This document shows positions 18,187-26,012 of a stretch of 64,000 bases of DNA, piece after piece (position 1 is the first letter of the stretch; each line of letters begins with the position of its first letter). The notes below the pieces were generated by a model, which saw only the letters and a program-made list of their open reading frames with translations, was not told the origin of the DNA and did no database searches. Source of the DNA: an uncultured Bacteroidaceae bacterium (GTDB taxonomy: Bacteria > Bacteroidota > Bacteroidia > Bacteroidales > Bacteroidaceae); the NCBI GenBank assembly GCA_905235575.1, contig CAJOLZ010000014.1, positions 42,250-106,249 of the forward strand. The letters are read 5' to 3'. The position numbers and the translations under genes are program-made.

Positions 18187-19077
18187 TTAAAAGAACCTTG
18201 TCTCCTCCCCTACTATCTCGCTCAGGAGCAGATTGGCCAGTCGGCTCGTCCCTAGACGGAACCACTCATTGGTGAGCCATCGCTCGCCGAGCACCTCCTT
18301 CACGATGGTGTAATAGACAAGTGCGTCATGCACCGTGTTCAGTCCGCCAGCCGGCTTGAACCCTATCTGGATGCCTGTGCGGTTGTAGTATTCTTTGATG
18401 GCCTGGCACATCACATAGGCTGCCTCGGGCGTGGCTGCCGGCATCTCCTTGCCTGTGCTCGTTTTTATGTAATCTGCACCTGCGTACATCGATAAAATGG
18501 CGGCTTTTTTGATGTTCTGAGCACTTCCGAGGAGTCCGGTCTCCAGAATCACCTTCATCTTGTGTTTACCGCAGACGGCTTTCAATTCGCTGATTTCATC
18601 GCAGAGGCTTTCGTAGTCGCCGCTCAGGAACTTGCCCACGCTCATGACGATGTCAATCTCGGTGGCTCCGTCGCGCAGCGCCAGGGCTGTCTCCACAGTC
18701 TTCACTTCCATCGTGGCCTGCGACGAGGGAAATGAACCGCTTACACAAGCCACTTCAACGCCCTCTACCTCAAGACTTTGAGTTACGATACTGGCATAGC
18801 ACGGATAGACGCAGATGGTGGCGACATGTGGAAGGTCGGGGTAGGCATCCTCGAACGCATTCACTCGCTCTGTGAGGGCCAGCACACTCTCCTCGCTGTC
18901 GGTAGTCTTCAGTGTGGTCAGTTCCACGCTGCCCAACAGGAACCGTTTCACCTCCGGAGTATCATTTTCAGCCACTTTTTCCACGATGAAATGGGCAACT
19001 TTTGCTTTTATCGCCTCGTCGTCCAGTGACATATCATAGAGGCTGAGCGCCTGTTCATACTTGCTTTTCTCTTCCAT
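18187..19077 (-). CDS. deoC: deoxyribose-phosphate aldolase
   Basis: 296 aa, a longer form with an N-terminal extension of about 40 residues. EIDIVMSVGKFL carries the catalytic Asp. ADYIKTSTGK holds the Schiff-base Lys at about 205, and IGFKPAGGLNT the second active-site Lys. It splits 2-deoxyribose-5-phosphate into glyceraldehyde-3-phosphate and acetaldehyde in nucleoside salvage. Only one nucleotide separates it from the upstream MazG-like gene, so both belong to one nucleotide-metabolism operon (dtd, membrane protein, mazG-like, deoC). Confidence 0.96.
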   Translation of the reverse strand: MEEKSKYEQALSLYDMSLDDEAIKAKVAHFIVEKVAENDTPEVKRFLLGSVELTTLKTTDSEESVLALTERVNAFEDAYPDLPHVATICVYPCYASIVTQSLEVEGVEVACVSGSFPSSQATMEVKTVETALALRDGATEIDIVMSVGKFLSGDYESLCDEISELKAVCGKHKMKVILETGLLGSAQNIKKAAILSMYAGADYIKTSTGKEMPAATPEAAYVMCQAIKEYYNRTGIQIGFKPAGGLNTVHDALVYYTIVKEVLGERWLTNEWFRLGTSRLANLLLSEIVGEETRFF

Positions 19078-19078
19078 C

Positions 19079-19402
19079 CTATTTCAGTTTTATGTTGTTT
19101 CTATGTCTTTCTTTGTCGCGTGCAGTTTTCTTCTCGAAGCTCTGTTCGAGTGCCTTCGTAAGGTCAACGCCGGTCTGATTGGCCAGACAGATAAGCACCC
19201 ACAGCACGTCGGCCATCTCCTCCGAAAGGTCTTGATTCTCACCAGCTTTGAATGACTGATCGCCATACTTGCGAGCCATCACGCGGGCCAACTCCCCTAC
19301 TTCCTCGGTCAGGCAGGCCATGTTCGTGAGCTCGCTGAAATAGCGAACACCATAGGTGCGAATCCACTCGTCAACCCGTTGTTGTGCTTCCTGCAGTGTC
19401 AT
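19079..19402 (-). CDS. MazG-like nucleotide pyrophosphohydrolase
   Basis: 107 aa, a single all-alpha NTP-PPase domain. LTEEVGELARVMAR and LSEEMADVLWVLICLAN provide the EExxE and ExxD metal ligands of the MazG/RS21-C6 group. It likely hydrolyses non-canonical or excess (d)NTPs. Its ATG overlaps the stop of the upstream membrane protein gene by 4 nt (ATGA), so translation is coupled. Confidence 0.88.
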   Translation of the reverse strand: MTLQEAQQRVDEWIRTYGVRYFSELTNMACLTEEVGELARVMARKYGDQSFKAGENQDLSEEMADVLWVLICLANQTGVDLTKALEQSFEKKTARDKERHRNNIKLK

Positions 19403-19656
19403 AGCACGTTGAAGTATCTCAGTATCAATATCACGATAACTATGATGGGAAAACAGACGAGAAAATTGATGTTACTCTTCTTGTATTCCTTAAAGTGTAT
19501 CATTTCGTAGGCTGTGCGTGTGAGAACCAAGATTGCTGCGACGCAAACGACGAAGGCCCACACCGTGCCTCCCCAAATGTTGCCTGCAATTATGGCGACG
19601 ATGAACAGCACCGTGCCAATGATTTGTACAATTTTTGTAAGTTTGTCTGCGTTCAT
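19399..19656 (-). CDS. small integral membrane protein
   Basis: 85 aa with three hydrophobic segments (IVQIIGTVLFIVAIIAG, WAFVVCVAAILVL, FLVCFPIIVIVILIL) and a short basic loop (HFKEYKKSN). It overlaps the MazG-like gene by 4 nt and follows dtd by 39 nt, so it is a genuine operon member. I do not recognise its family or function. Confidence 0.75.
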   Translation of the reverse strand: MNADKLTKIVQIIGTVLFIVAIIAGNIWGGTVWAFVVCVAAILVLTRTAYEMIHFKEYKKSNINFLVCFPIIVIVILILRYFNVL

Positions 19657-19695
19657 TTTACCTATAATTTATTATTTCGCTTTCCACTCTCTCCC

Positions 19696-20148
19696 CTACT
19701 CTTTATTTTTCGTGTCCATGCAGATGGTCACTGGGCCGTCGTTCACAAGTTGAACCATCATTTCTGCACCAAATTCGCCGGTTTCAACGGGTTTTGCGAG
19801 CAATTCAGAAAGCAACGAGACGAATTTTTCGTACATAGGGATGGCGTGTTCATGACGGGCGGCGCGTATCCAGCTGGGACGGTTCCCTTTCTTGTAGCTG
19901 GCCATCAGCGTAAACTGACTCACCACCAGTGCCTGACCGCCTATGTCAACGATGCTGCGGTTCATCACACCGGCCTCGTCATCGAAGATGCGCAGGGCGG
20001 CTATCTTGCGTGTCAGCCATACGGCATCTTCCTCGTTGTCAGCCTCTTCCACGCCCAACAGTATGAGCAATCCTTGCTCGATGGCACTTTTCTGCACACC
20101 GCCGATGCTCACACTGGCTTCGCTGACTCGCTGTACTACGGCTCTCAT
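19696..20148 (-). CDS. dtd: D-aminoacyl-tRNA deacylase
   Basis: 150 aa, the full family length. It starts MRAVVQRVSEASVSIGG. SQFTLMASYKKGNRPS and NDGPVTICMDT are the two DTD signature segments; the Gly-Pro of the latter excludes L-aminoacyl substrates. It removes D-amino acids mischarged on tRNA in the cytosol. It appears to be the first gene of dtd-membrane protein-mazG-like-deoC, with a strong -7 box 21 bp upstream. Confidence 0.97.
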   Translation of the reverse strand: MRAVVQRVSEASVSIGGVQKSAIEQGLLILLGVEEADNEEDAVWLTRKIAALRIFDDEAGVMNRSIVDIGGQALVVSQFTLMASYKKGNRPSWIRAARHEHAIPMYEKFVSLLSELLAKPVETGEFGAEMMVQLVNDGPVTICMDTKNKE

Positions 20149-20168
20149 TCTCCTCGGTTTTCTTTTCG

Positions 20169-20176
20169 CAAAGATA
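20169..20176 (-). promoter_or_regulatory. -7 box of the dtd-deoC operon
   Basis: TATCTTTG on the minus strand, 21 bp upstream of the dtd ATG at 20148, matches TAnnTTTG. Confidence 0.65.
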
Positions 20177-20342
20177 CAATCTTTATTTTATTTGACGAAG
20201 TTTTTTATTACTAAAGGTTGTTAAACCCGATGTGCGATTCGGATTCAGATGCTAAATGTCCTGTCGAATGCATACTGCTTACAGATTGTAACTTGGGTGC
20301 CATGCCGCACCTGCTCAAAACATGCCTCAGGGAGTAGCGATC

Positions 20343-20427
20343 CACACACCACGGTCTTCAAGCCGTCACACCACGGTCTTCGGCCTGTCGCAGCACGGTC
20401 TTCAGGCCGTCGCAGCACGGTGTGTTT
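20343..20427. repeat. 22-bp-period intergenic element, copy 5 (CTTC variant)
   Basis: Strict 22-nt spacing of CACCACGGTCTTCAAGCCGT, then CACCACGGTCTTCGGCCTGT, then CAGCACGGTCTTCAGGCCGT, ending CAGCACGGTGTGTTTTT. The inner TGCGAC has become TCTTCA in every unit, so this copy was homogenised internally. It lies between uvrC and dtd (both minus); the rest of the 370-nt gap holds only the dtd promoter. Confidence 0.88.
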
Positions 20428-20517
20428 TTAACACTTCCACGGTGCAAATACTTGTTTCAAATTGTAAGTGATTGTTATATCGCTGTGCATCAATCACTTC
20501 GACAACTTATTAGAGGC

Positions 20518-22365
20518 CTATTCTTCCTCTGTGGGATGGAAGTGGTTCCAGATTATTACAGCCTTAGCTTTACCGACAATTTCCGCCATTTCATCGACAC
20601 CTGTTTCACCCACTCGTTTCACGCTGTGAAACTTTTTGAGCAACAGTTCCTTAGTCTTAGGACCGACACCTGCGATGCGGTCTAAAGCACTAGCAGTCTG
20701 ATGTTTGCTGCGTTTCTCGCGGTGGAAGGCGATGGCGTAGCGGTGCACCTCGTCCTGTATTTGTGTGAGCAATCGGAATAGGGAAGTGTCCACCTTCATT
20801 CCAATGGTTTGTGGCGGAAAGCCGAAAAGAAGTTCGTTTGTGCGGTGTTTGTCATTCTTGGCCAAACCAGCGATGGGAATGCTTATTTTCAGTTCGTCTT
20901 CCACCACTTGGCGTACCACTTCCATCTGTCCGCGTCCACCGTCGGTGATGATGAGATCGGGGAGTGGCTGCTCTTCTTCAAGCATGCGCGTATATCGCCG
21001 TCTCACCACTTCCTGCATACTGGCGTAGTCATCGGGGCCTGTAACCGTTTTAATTATGTACCGCCGATAGTCGTTTTTGCTGGGTTTACACTTCTTGAAC
21101 ACTACGCATCCGGCCACTGCATCGGTGCCGCTGATGTTGCTGTTGTCGAAACATTCGATGTGCATCGGCATACGGTCCATGCCAAGTGCCGTCTGCAGTT
21201 CTTTCATCAGCCGCACGCTCTTCTGTTCCGGATTCAGTTTGTCACTCTGTGCCAGACGGTCTTTCTTGTATTGCAGGACATTAAGCCTGCTCAGTTCAAG
21301 CAACTTCTTCTTGTCCCCTTTCTGAGGCACAGTCACTTGCACTCCTTCAAGTGGAAGTTCCACGTGGAACGGAACGATAACTTCCTTACTCTCACTGCTG
21401 TAACGGCTGCGCATTTCAACAATTCCTGCAACCAACAGGTCCTCACTTTGCTCATCTAAACGCTTCGCATATTCGAAAGTAAAAGCCTGCGTGATGCAGC
21501 CGTTAACGACGTGCAGATAGTTTATGTAAGCCACTTTTTCGTTGTCCTCAATATGGAAAACATCGATGTTGTGGAGTGTGCTGCTGACCACCTCGCTGCG
21601 ACTTCTGTAATTCTCCAGCAACAGATATCGCTTCTTGATGACCTCGGCTTCTTCGAACCTCATTTCTGCTGCAAGGCGCTGCATTTCGTTCATCATCGAG
21701 CGTTCCAGCGCAGCGGTGTTACCCTTCAGAATCTCGATGGCTTCGGTAATATGCTGCATGTATTCGTCGCGTTGCTGTCGTCCCACACACGGCGCTTTGC
21801 AGTTTTTTATGTGAAATTCCAGGCATACCTTGTGTTTTCCGGCAGCGATACTATCCTTCGTGATGCTTTCGTGGCAACGTCGCAGCGGATATAGGTTCTG
21901 GATAAGTTCAAGCAGCATGTGCATCATGCCTATGTGGCTGTACGGACCGAAGTATGTGCCTGACTTCTTGTTGATTTTACGTGTCTGGAAGATGCGGGGC
22001 AGATACTCGTTTGTCACCACGATGCTGGGGTATGTCTTACCGTCTTTCAGCAGGATATTGTAGCGTGGTGTCCACTGTTTGATGAGATTATTTTCCAGCA
22101 GAAGTGCGTCTGCCTCCGTGTTCACCACGATGTATTTTATGTCACATATCTTGCTGACAAGCATTGCGGTCTTGCGACTGTCATGCTCGCGATTGAAGTA
22201 CGACGAGACGCGTCGCTTCAGATTCTTAGCCTTTCCAACGTAGATGATAGTGCCCTCCGAATCGAAATACTGGTAGCAGCCCGGTTTCTCGGGCAGGTTC
22301 TGCACGATTCCCATCAGGTAGGCGTGCAGTTCGTCTTTTTTCTTTCGGCCGGCGCTGTCGTTCAT
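20518..22365 (-). CDS. uvrC: UvrABC excinuclease subunit C
   Basis: 615 aa. N-terminal GIY-YIG nuclease (GCYQYFDSEGTIIYVGKAKNLKRRV). Then CLEFHIKNCKAPCVG, the UVR domain (MNEMQRLAAEMRFEEAEVIKKRY), the RNase H-like UvrC domain (IECFDNSNISGTDAVAGCVVF, DLIITDGGRGQMEV) and a C-terminal HhH pair (RIAGVGPKTKELLLKKF). It cuts on both sides of a lesion in nucleotide excision repair. It lies 24 nt after apt. Confidence 0.98.
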   Translation of the reverse strand: MNDSAGRKKKDELHAYLMGIVQNLPEKPGCYQYFDSEGTIIYVGKAKNLKRRVSSYFNREHDSRKTAMLVSKICDIKYIVVNTEADALLLENNLIKQWTPRYNILLKDGKTYPSIVVTNEYLPRIFQTRKINKKSGTYFGPYSHIGMMHMLLELIQNLYPLRRCHESITKDSIAAGKHKVCLEFHIKNCKAPCVGRQQRDEYMQHITEAIEILKGNTAALERSMMNEMQRLAAEMRFEEAEVIKKRYLLLENYRSRSEVVSSTLHNIDVFHIEDNEKVAYINYLHVVNGCITQAFTFEYAKRLDEQSEDLLVAGIVEMRSRYSSESKEVIVPFHVELPLEGVQVTVPQKGDKKKLLELSRLNVLQYKKDRLAQSDKLNPEQKSVRLMKELQTALGMDRMPMHIECFDNSNISGTDAVAGCVVFKKCKPSKNDYRRYIIKTVTGPDDYASMQEVVRRRYTRMLEEEQPLPDLIITDGGRGQMEVVRQVVEDELKISIPIAGLAKNDKHRTNELLFGFPPQTIGMKVDTSLFRLLTQIQDEVHRYAIAFHREKRSKHQTASALDRIAGVGPKTKELLLKKFHSVKRVGETGVDEMAEIVGKAKAVIIWNHFHPTEEE

Positions 22366-22388
22366 CCTTGGCGTAGGGTAGGGGAGTA

Positions 22389-22919
22389 TCAGATTCTCAA
22401 GAGGGTTGTTATTTCGATGCTTGGGTCGAAAACAGCACGTCCGTTCATACCCTCGATGGTGAGTTCGATGATGAAGTTGATGTATGTTTTCTTTGGATTA
22501 AACTGTTGCACCAGGTCGTATGCTGCCTTCATGCTGCCGCCAGTGGCCAGAAGATCGTCGTGCAGGAGCACAACATCTTTCTCATTTATGGCATCGGTAT
22601 GTATCTCGATGGTATCCTTTCCATACTCTTTCATATACGATTCCTGGCGTGTTTCGGCAGGCAACTTCCCCGGTTTGCGGCACATGACAAAGCCAGCACC
22701 GAGCTTCACTGCCAATGCTGCACCCACTACAAAACCGCGGCTCTCGATGCCGACCACTTTTGTGATACCTTTATCTTTGTAGAGCTCGTAGAGTTCGTTC
22801 ACCATGATGCGCATGCATTTCGCGCTTTTGTAGAGCGTACTTACGTCCTTGAACTGTATTCCGGGAATGGGAAAATCGGGCACGTTTCGCAGATTTTTCA
22901 GCAGAATTTCGTTGTTCAT
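22389..22919 (-). CDS. apt: adenine phosphoribosyltransferase
   Basis: 176 aa. It begins MNNEILLKNLRNVPDFPIPG; FPIPGIQFKDVSTL is the family hallmark, and VVLLHDDLLATGGSM is the PRPP-binding loop. It makes AMP from adenine and PRPP. An ATG 42 nt upstream (22961) gives extra residues not expected for Apt. It sits between mnmG and uvrC, all on the minus strand with short gaps. Confidence 0.97.
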   Translation of the reverse strand: MNNEILLKNLRNVPDFPIPGIQFKDVSTLYKSAKCMRIMVNELYELYKDKGITKVVGIESRGFVVGAALAVKLGAGFVMCRKPGKLPAETRQESYMKEYGKDTIEIHTDAINEKDVVLLHDDLLATGGSMKAAYDLVQQFNPKKTYINFIIELTIEGMNGRAVFDPSIEITTLLRI

Positions 22920-22967
22920 AATCAAATGTTTAAGGTTAAAGTGGTAATCGTTTTGTTTCACGTGGAA

Positions 22968-24842
22968 CTATCGGTTCATGAGCACCAGCAGAACGTTTAC
23001 GTCGCTTGGCGACACTCCGGGTATTCGACTGGCCTGTGCAAGCGTCTCAGGGTCGATGCGTTTCAGCTTTTGACGTGCTTCCGTAGAGAGCGATTTCAGG
23101 TTGTCGTAGTCAAATTTTCCACGGATGCGGATGTTTTCCAGTCGCTGCATTTTGTCGGCAATCTCCTTTTCGCGACGTATATATCCGCGATATTTAATCT
23201 GGATTTCGGCTGCCTCAACGATTTCTTCCCTGCGGTCTTCGATGCGACGGAGGAAGGAGGCGAGTTCGGGAAGATGTGGCGCAAGACTTTCGATGCTCAG
23301 TTGCGGACGTGCTATGAGGTCAATCAACTTGCATCCGCGTTCCAGTGCGGTGGCGCCCAAGCGTTCCAGTGCCGGGTTGATTTTGGCGGCTTTTACACTC
23401 GTCTCCTGACAGAATCGCTCTATTTCTTCAATGTGTTCCTTCTTCTTCAGCCAGTGTTGCAGGCGTTCGGTGCTGGCCAGACCGATGCGATGGCTCCGCT
23501 CCGTGAGTCGTGCATCGGCATCGTCCTGCCGCAGCAGGATGCGATATTCGGCGCGGCTGGTGAACATGCGGTAGGGTTCGTCGACACCTTTCGTCACCAG
23601 GTCGTCGATGAGCACACCGATGTATGATTCGTCGCGACGCATTACGAACGTTTCGCTGCCGCCTCCGCACTTCAGCGCAGCATTGATGCCAGCCACCAGT
23701 CCCTGTCCGGCGGCCTCCTCGTAGCCCGTTGTTCCGTTCACCTGTCCGGCCATGAATAAGCCATCTAACACCTTGGATTCCAGCGAGTGATAGAGTTGTG
23801 TGGGGTCGAAGTAATCGTATTCGATGGCGTATCCGGGACGATAGATTTGCACGTCGCGGAAGGCTGGGATCAGTCGCAAAGCCTCCAGCTGTGCGTCGAT
23901 GGGCAGGCTGCTGCTGAAGCCGTTCAGGTAGAATTCCTGCGTGTCTGTACCCTCAGGTTCGAGGAAGAGCTGGTGCTGCTCCTTGTCGGCAAAGGTGACG
24001 AGTTTCGTCTCGATGCTTGGGCAATAGCGCGGACCGATGCTTTGTATCTGGCCGTTATAGAGGGGGGAGTCGGGCAGACTTTGGCGCAATCTCTCGTGTA
24101 CCTGAGGGTTTGTATAGGTTATCCAGCAGGGCAGTTGCGGCAGGTGGCGGGGTTTGCCCATGTAGGAGAACTTGTGGAAATCGACATCGCCGGGCTGTTC
24201 CTGCATCTCGTCGAAGTGGACCGAGCGTCCGTCTATTCGTACGGGCGTTCCCGTCTTCATGCGTCCTGCTGTGATGCCGTGACGTGTGATGCTCTCGGTG
24301 AGTTCCAGACTGGGCGGTTCGGCACAGCGTCCGCCGGCCAACTTGGTGCGTCCGATGTGCATCAGCCCGTTGAGGAATGTGCCGGCTGTGAGGACTACGC
24401 AACGGGCTCGCAGCGTGACATCCAGATAGGTGAGCACGCCCGTCACGCGGTGGTCCTCCACGAGCAACTGCCTCGCCTGGTCTTGCCAGAGGCTCAGGTT
24501 GGGTGTGTTTTCGAGCACACTACGCCACGCCCAGATGTACTTGCCGCGGTCGCACTGAGCGCGAGGACTCCACATGGCAGGTCCTTTCGACCGGTTGAGC
24601 ATGCGGAACTGGATGGCACAACGGTCGGTGACGTTTCCCATCTCGCCTCCGAGAGCATCTATCTCTCTGACAATCTGTCCCTTGGCTATACCACCAACGG
24701 CAGGGTTGCAGCTCATCTGCGCCACCTTGTTCATGTCCATCGTGACGAGACATGTCTTTGCACCGAGGCGTGCGCTGGCCACCGCAGCCTCGCAGCCTGC
24801 GTGTCCGGCACCAATCACTATGACATCGAATTTCAAATCCAT
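22968..24842 (-). CDS. mnmG: tRNA uridine-5-carboxymethylaminomethyl modification enzyme
   Basis: 624 aa. FAD-binding start DVIVIGAGHAGCEAAVASARLG, then MSCNPAVGGIAKGQIVREIDALGG, GTFLNGLMHIG, GRMKTGTPVRIDG, and the C-terminal helical domain with KYRGYIRREKEI and IPGVSPSDVNVLLV. With MnmE it installs the cmnm5 group at U34 of several tRNAs. The start at 24842 is favoured over 24875, which would add 11 residues and sit on the -7 box. Promoter TACTTTTG lies 30 bp upstream. Confidence 0.98.
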   Translation of the reverse strand: MDLKFDVIVIGAGHAGCEAAVASARLGAKTCLVTMDMNKVAQMSCNPAVGGIAKGQIVREIDALGGEMGNVTDRCAIQFRMLNRSKGPAMWSPRAQCDRGKYIWAWRSVLENTPNLSLWQDQARQLLVEDHRVTGVLTYLDVTLRARCVVLTAGTFLNGLMHIGRTKLAGGRCAEPPSLELTESITRHGITAGRMKTGTPVRIDGRSVHFDEMQEQPGDVDFHKFSYMGKPRHLPQLPCWITYTNPQVHERLRQSLPDSPLYNGQIQSIGPRYCPSIETKLVTFADKEQHQLFLEPEGTDTQEFYLNGFSSSLPIDAQLEALRLIPAFRDVQIYRPGYAIEYDYFDPTQLYHSLESKVLDGLFMAGQVNGTTGYEEAAGQGLVAGINAALKCGGGSETFVMRRDESYIGVLIDDLVTKGVDEPYRMFTSRAEYRILLRQDDADARLTERSHRIGLASTERLQHWLKKKEHIEEIERFCQETSVKAAKINPALERLGATALERGCKLIDLIARPQLSIESLAPHLPELASFLRRIEDRREEIVEAAEIQIKYRGYIRREKEIADKMQRLENIRIRGKFDYDNLKSLSTEARQKLKRIDPETLAQASRIPGVSPSDVNVLLVLMNR

Positions 24843-24872
24843 TTCCTGTGCGTTGAGTGCGCTTTTGCACCA

Positions 24873-24880
24873 CAAAAGTA
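24873..24880 (-). promoter_or_regulatory. -7 box of mnmG-apt-uvrC
   Basis: TACTTTTG on the minus strand matches TAnnTTTG, with a leader of about 25 nt to the ATG at 24842. Confidence 0.65.
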
Positions 24881-25046
24881 GTGTTTTTCTTTCACTACTG
24901 CGGCATTTGGAGCCGAAAAAATCATCCCGAACAGATCTTTATGATTTATGTCAGAGCAAGATATGTGCCGAGTTGAACGATTCGGGACAACCGTTGAGCA
25001 AAGGGGGTAGGGGAGTGGCGTAAGAAGCCACGTTTCGATGCCCCTG

Positions 25047-25136
25047 AAAACGCACCGTGCTGCGACGGCTGTCGCACCACGTTGCGACGGGCTGCGCAGC
25101 ACGGTGCGTATCGCGTCGCAGCGTGGTGCATAAAAT
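25047..25136. repeat. 22-bp-period intergenic element, copy 6
   Basis: AAAACGCACC start, three full units and a partial one (GCAGCGTGGTGC ATAAAA). It is the only copy between divergent genes (mnmG and the fumarate reductase operon), so it is at no gene's 3' end. The rest of the 430-nt gap contains the two promoters. Confidence 0.9.
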
Positions 25137-25169
25137 CGCGCCTCTTTCATCAACATTTGCGACAATTTC

Positions 25170-25200
25170 TTGCCCAAATCACTTTTTTAAGTTAATTTTG
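25170..25200 (+). promoter_or_regulatory. promoter of the fumarate reductase/succinate dehydrogenase operon
   Basis: TTG at 25170-25172, 20-bp spacer, TAATTTTG at 25193-25200. The leader to the ATG at 25275 is about 70 nt. Confidence 0.7.
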
Positions 25201-25274
25201 CAGCGTAATGATACCTAAAATATAGTATTGCACGAATAAAACAAACAATCAAAAATATCTAAACTTAAAAATTT

Positions 25275-25979
25275 ATGTGGTTATTTAATTCCTCTATCGG
25301 CAGGAAAGTGATTATGTCCGTGACGGGCTTGTCGCTCATCCTGTTCCTCACGTTCCACGGCTCGATGAACTTGGTTGCCTTGATTTCTCGCGACGGTTAC
25401 AACACCATCTGTGAGTTGCTCGGTGCCAACTGGTATGCCGTGGTTGCGACACTCGGACTGGCCTTCCTGGCCGTGCTGCACATCCTGTATGCTTTCATCC
25501 TGACACTGCAGAATCGCAGGGCCCGCGGAAGCAACCGCTATGCAGTGACCGAAAAGCCCGCCAAGGTGGAGTGGGCGAGCCAGAACATGTTCGTGCTGGG
25601 CCTCATCATCGTAGTGGGCCTGCTGCTCCACCTGTACAATTTCTGGTACAACATGATGTTTGCCGAGCTGTTCCCGTCGGTTCATTTCGACGCAGCACCA
25701 GCTGACGGTTTCGGCAAGATTGTCTCCACGTTCAGCTGTCCCTGCTATGTGGTGCTCTACATCATCTGGATCTGTGCCATCTGGTTCCATCTGACCCACG
25801 GTTTCTGGTCGGCCATGCAGACGCTCGGCTGGAGCGGCAAGATCTGGTTTGCCCGCTGGAGATGTATCGGCATCATCTACGTGACAGTGCTGATGCTCAT
25901 GTTCCTCTCAGTAATCCTGGCCTTCGCCTTCGGTTGCGCTCCCTCACTGTGCGGCGGAGCCTGCTGTCAGGGAGCCTGA
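25275..25979 (+). CDS. fumarate reductase/succinate dehydrogenase cytochrome b subunit
   Basis: 234 aa with five membrane helices. It starts NSSIGRKVIMSVTGLSLILFLTFHGSMNL, as in the single-subunit diheme anchors of Bacteroidetes/epsilonproteobacterial type. His residues in FHGSMNL, LHILYAF, LHLYNFW and FHLTHGFW are candidate haem ligands. It anchors the flavoprotein and FeS subunits encoded next and exchanges electrons with menaquinone. In anaerobic Bacteroidales the complex mainly reduces fumarate to succinate. Confidence 0.93.
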   Translation: MWLFNSSIGRKVIMSVTGLSLILFLTFHGSMNLVALISRDGYNTICELLGANWYAVVATLGLAFLAVLHILYAFILTLQNRRARGSNRYAVTEKPAKVEWASQNMFVLGLIIVVGLLLHLYNFWYNMMFAELFPSVHFDAAPADGFGKIVSTFSCPCYVVLYIIWICAIWFHLTHGFWSAMQTLGWSGKIWFARWRCIGIIYVTVLMLMFLSVILAFAFGCAPSLCGGACCQGA

Positions 25980-26012
25980 AATTGAATTATTAACTCAGAA
26001 ATACAGATGATT

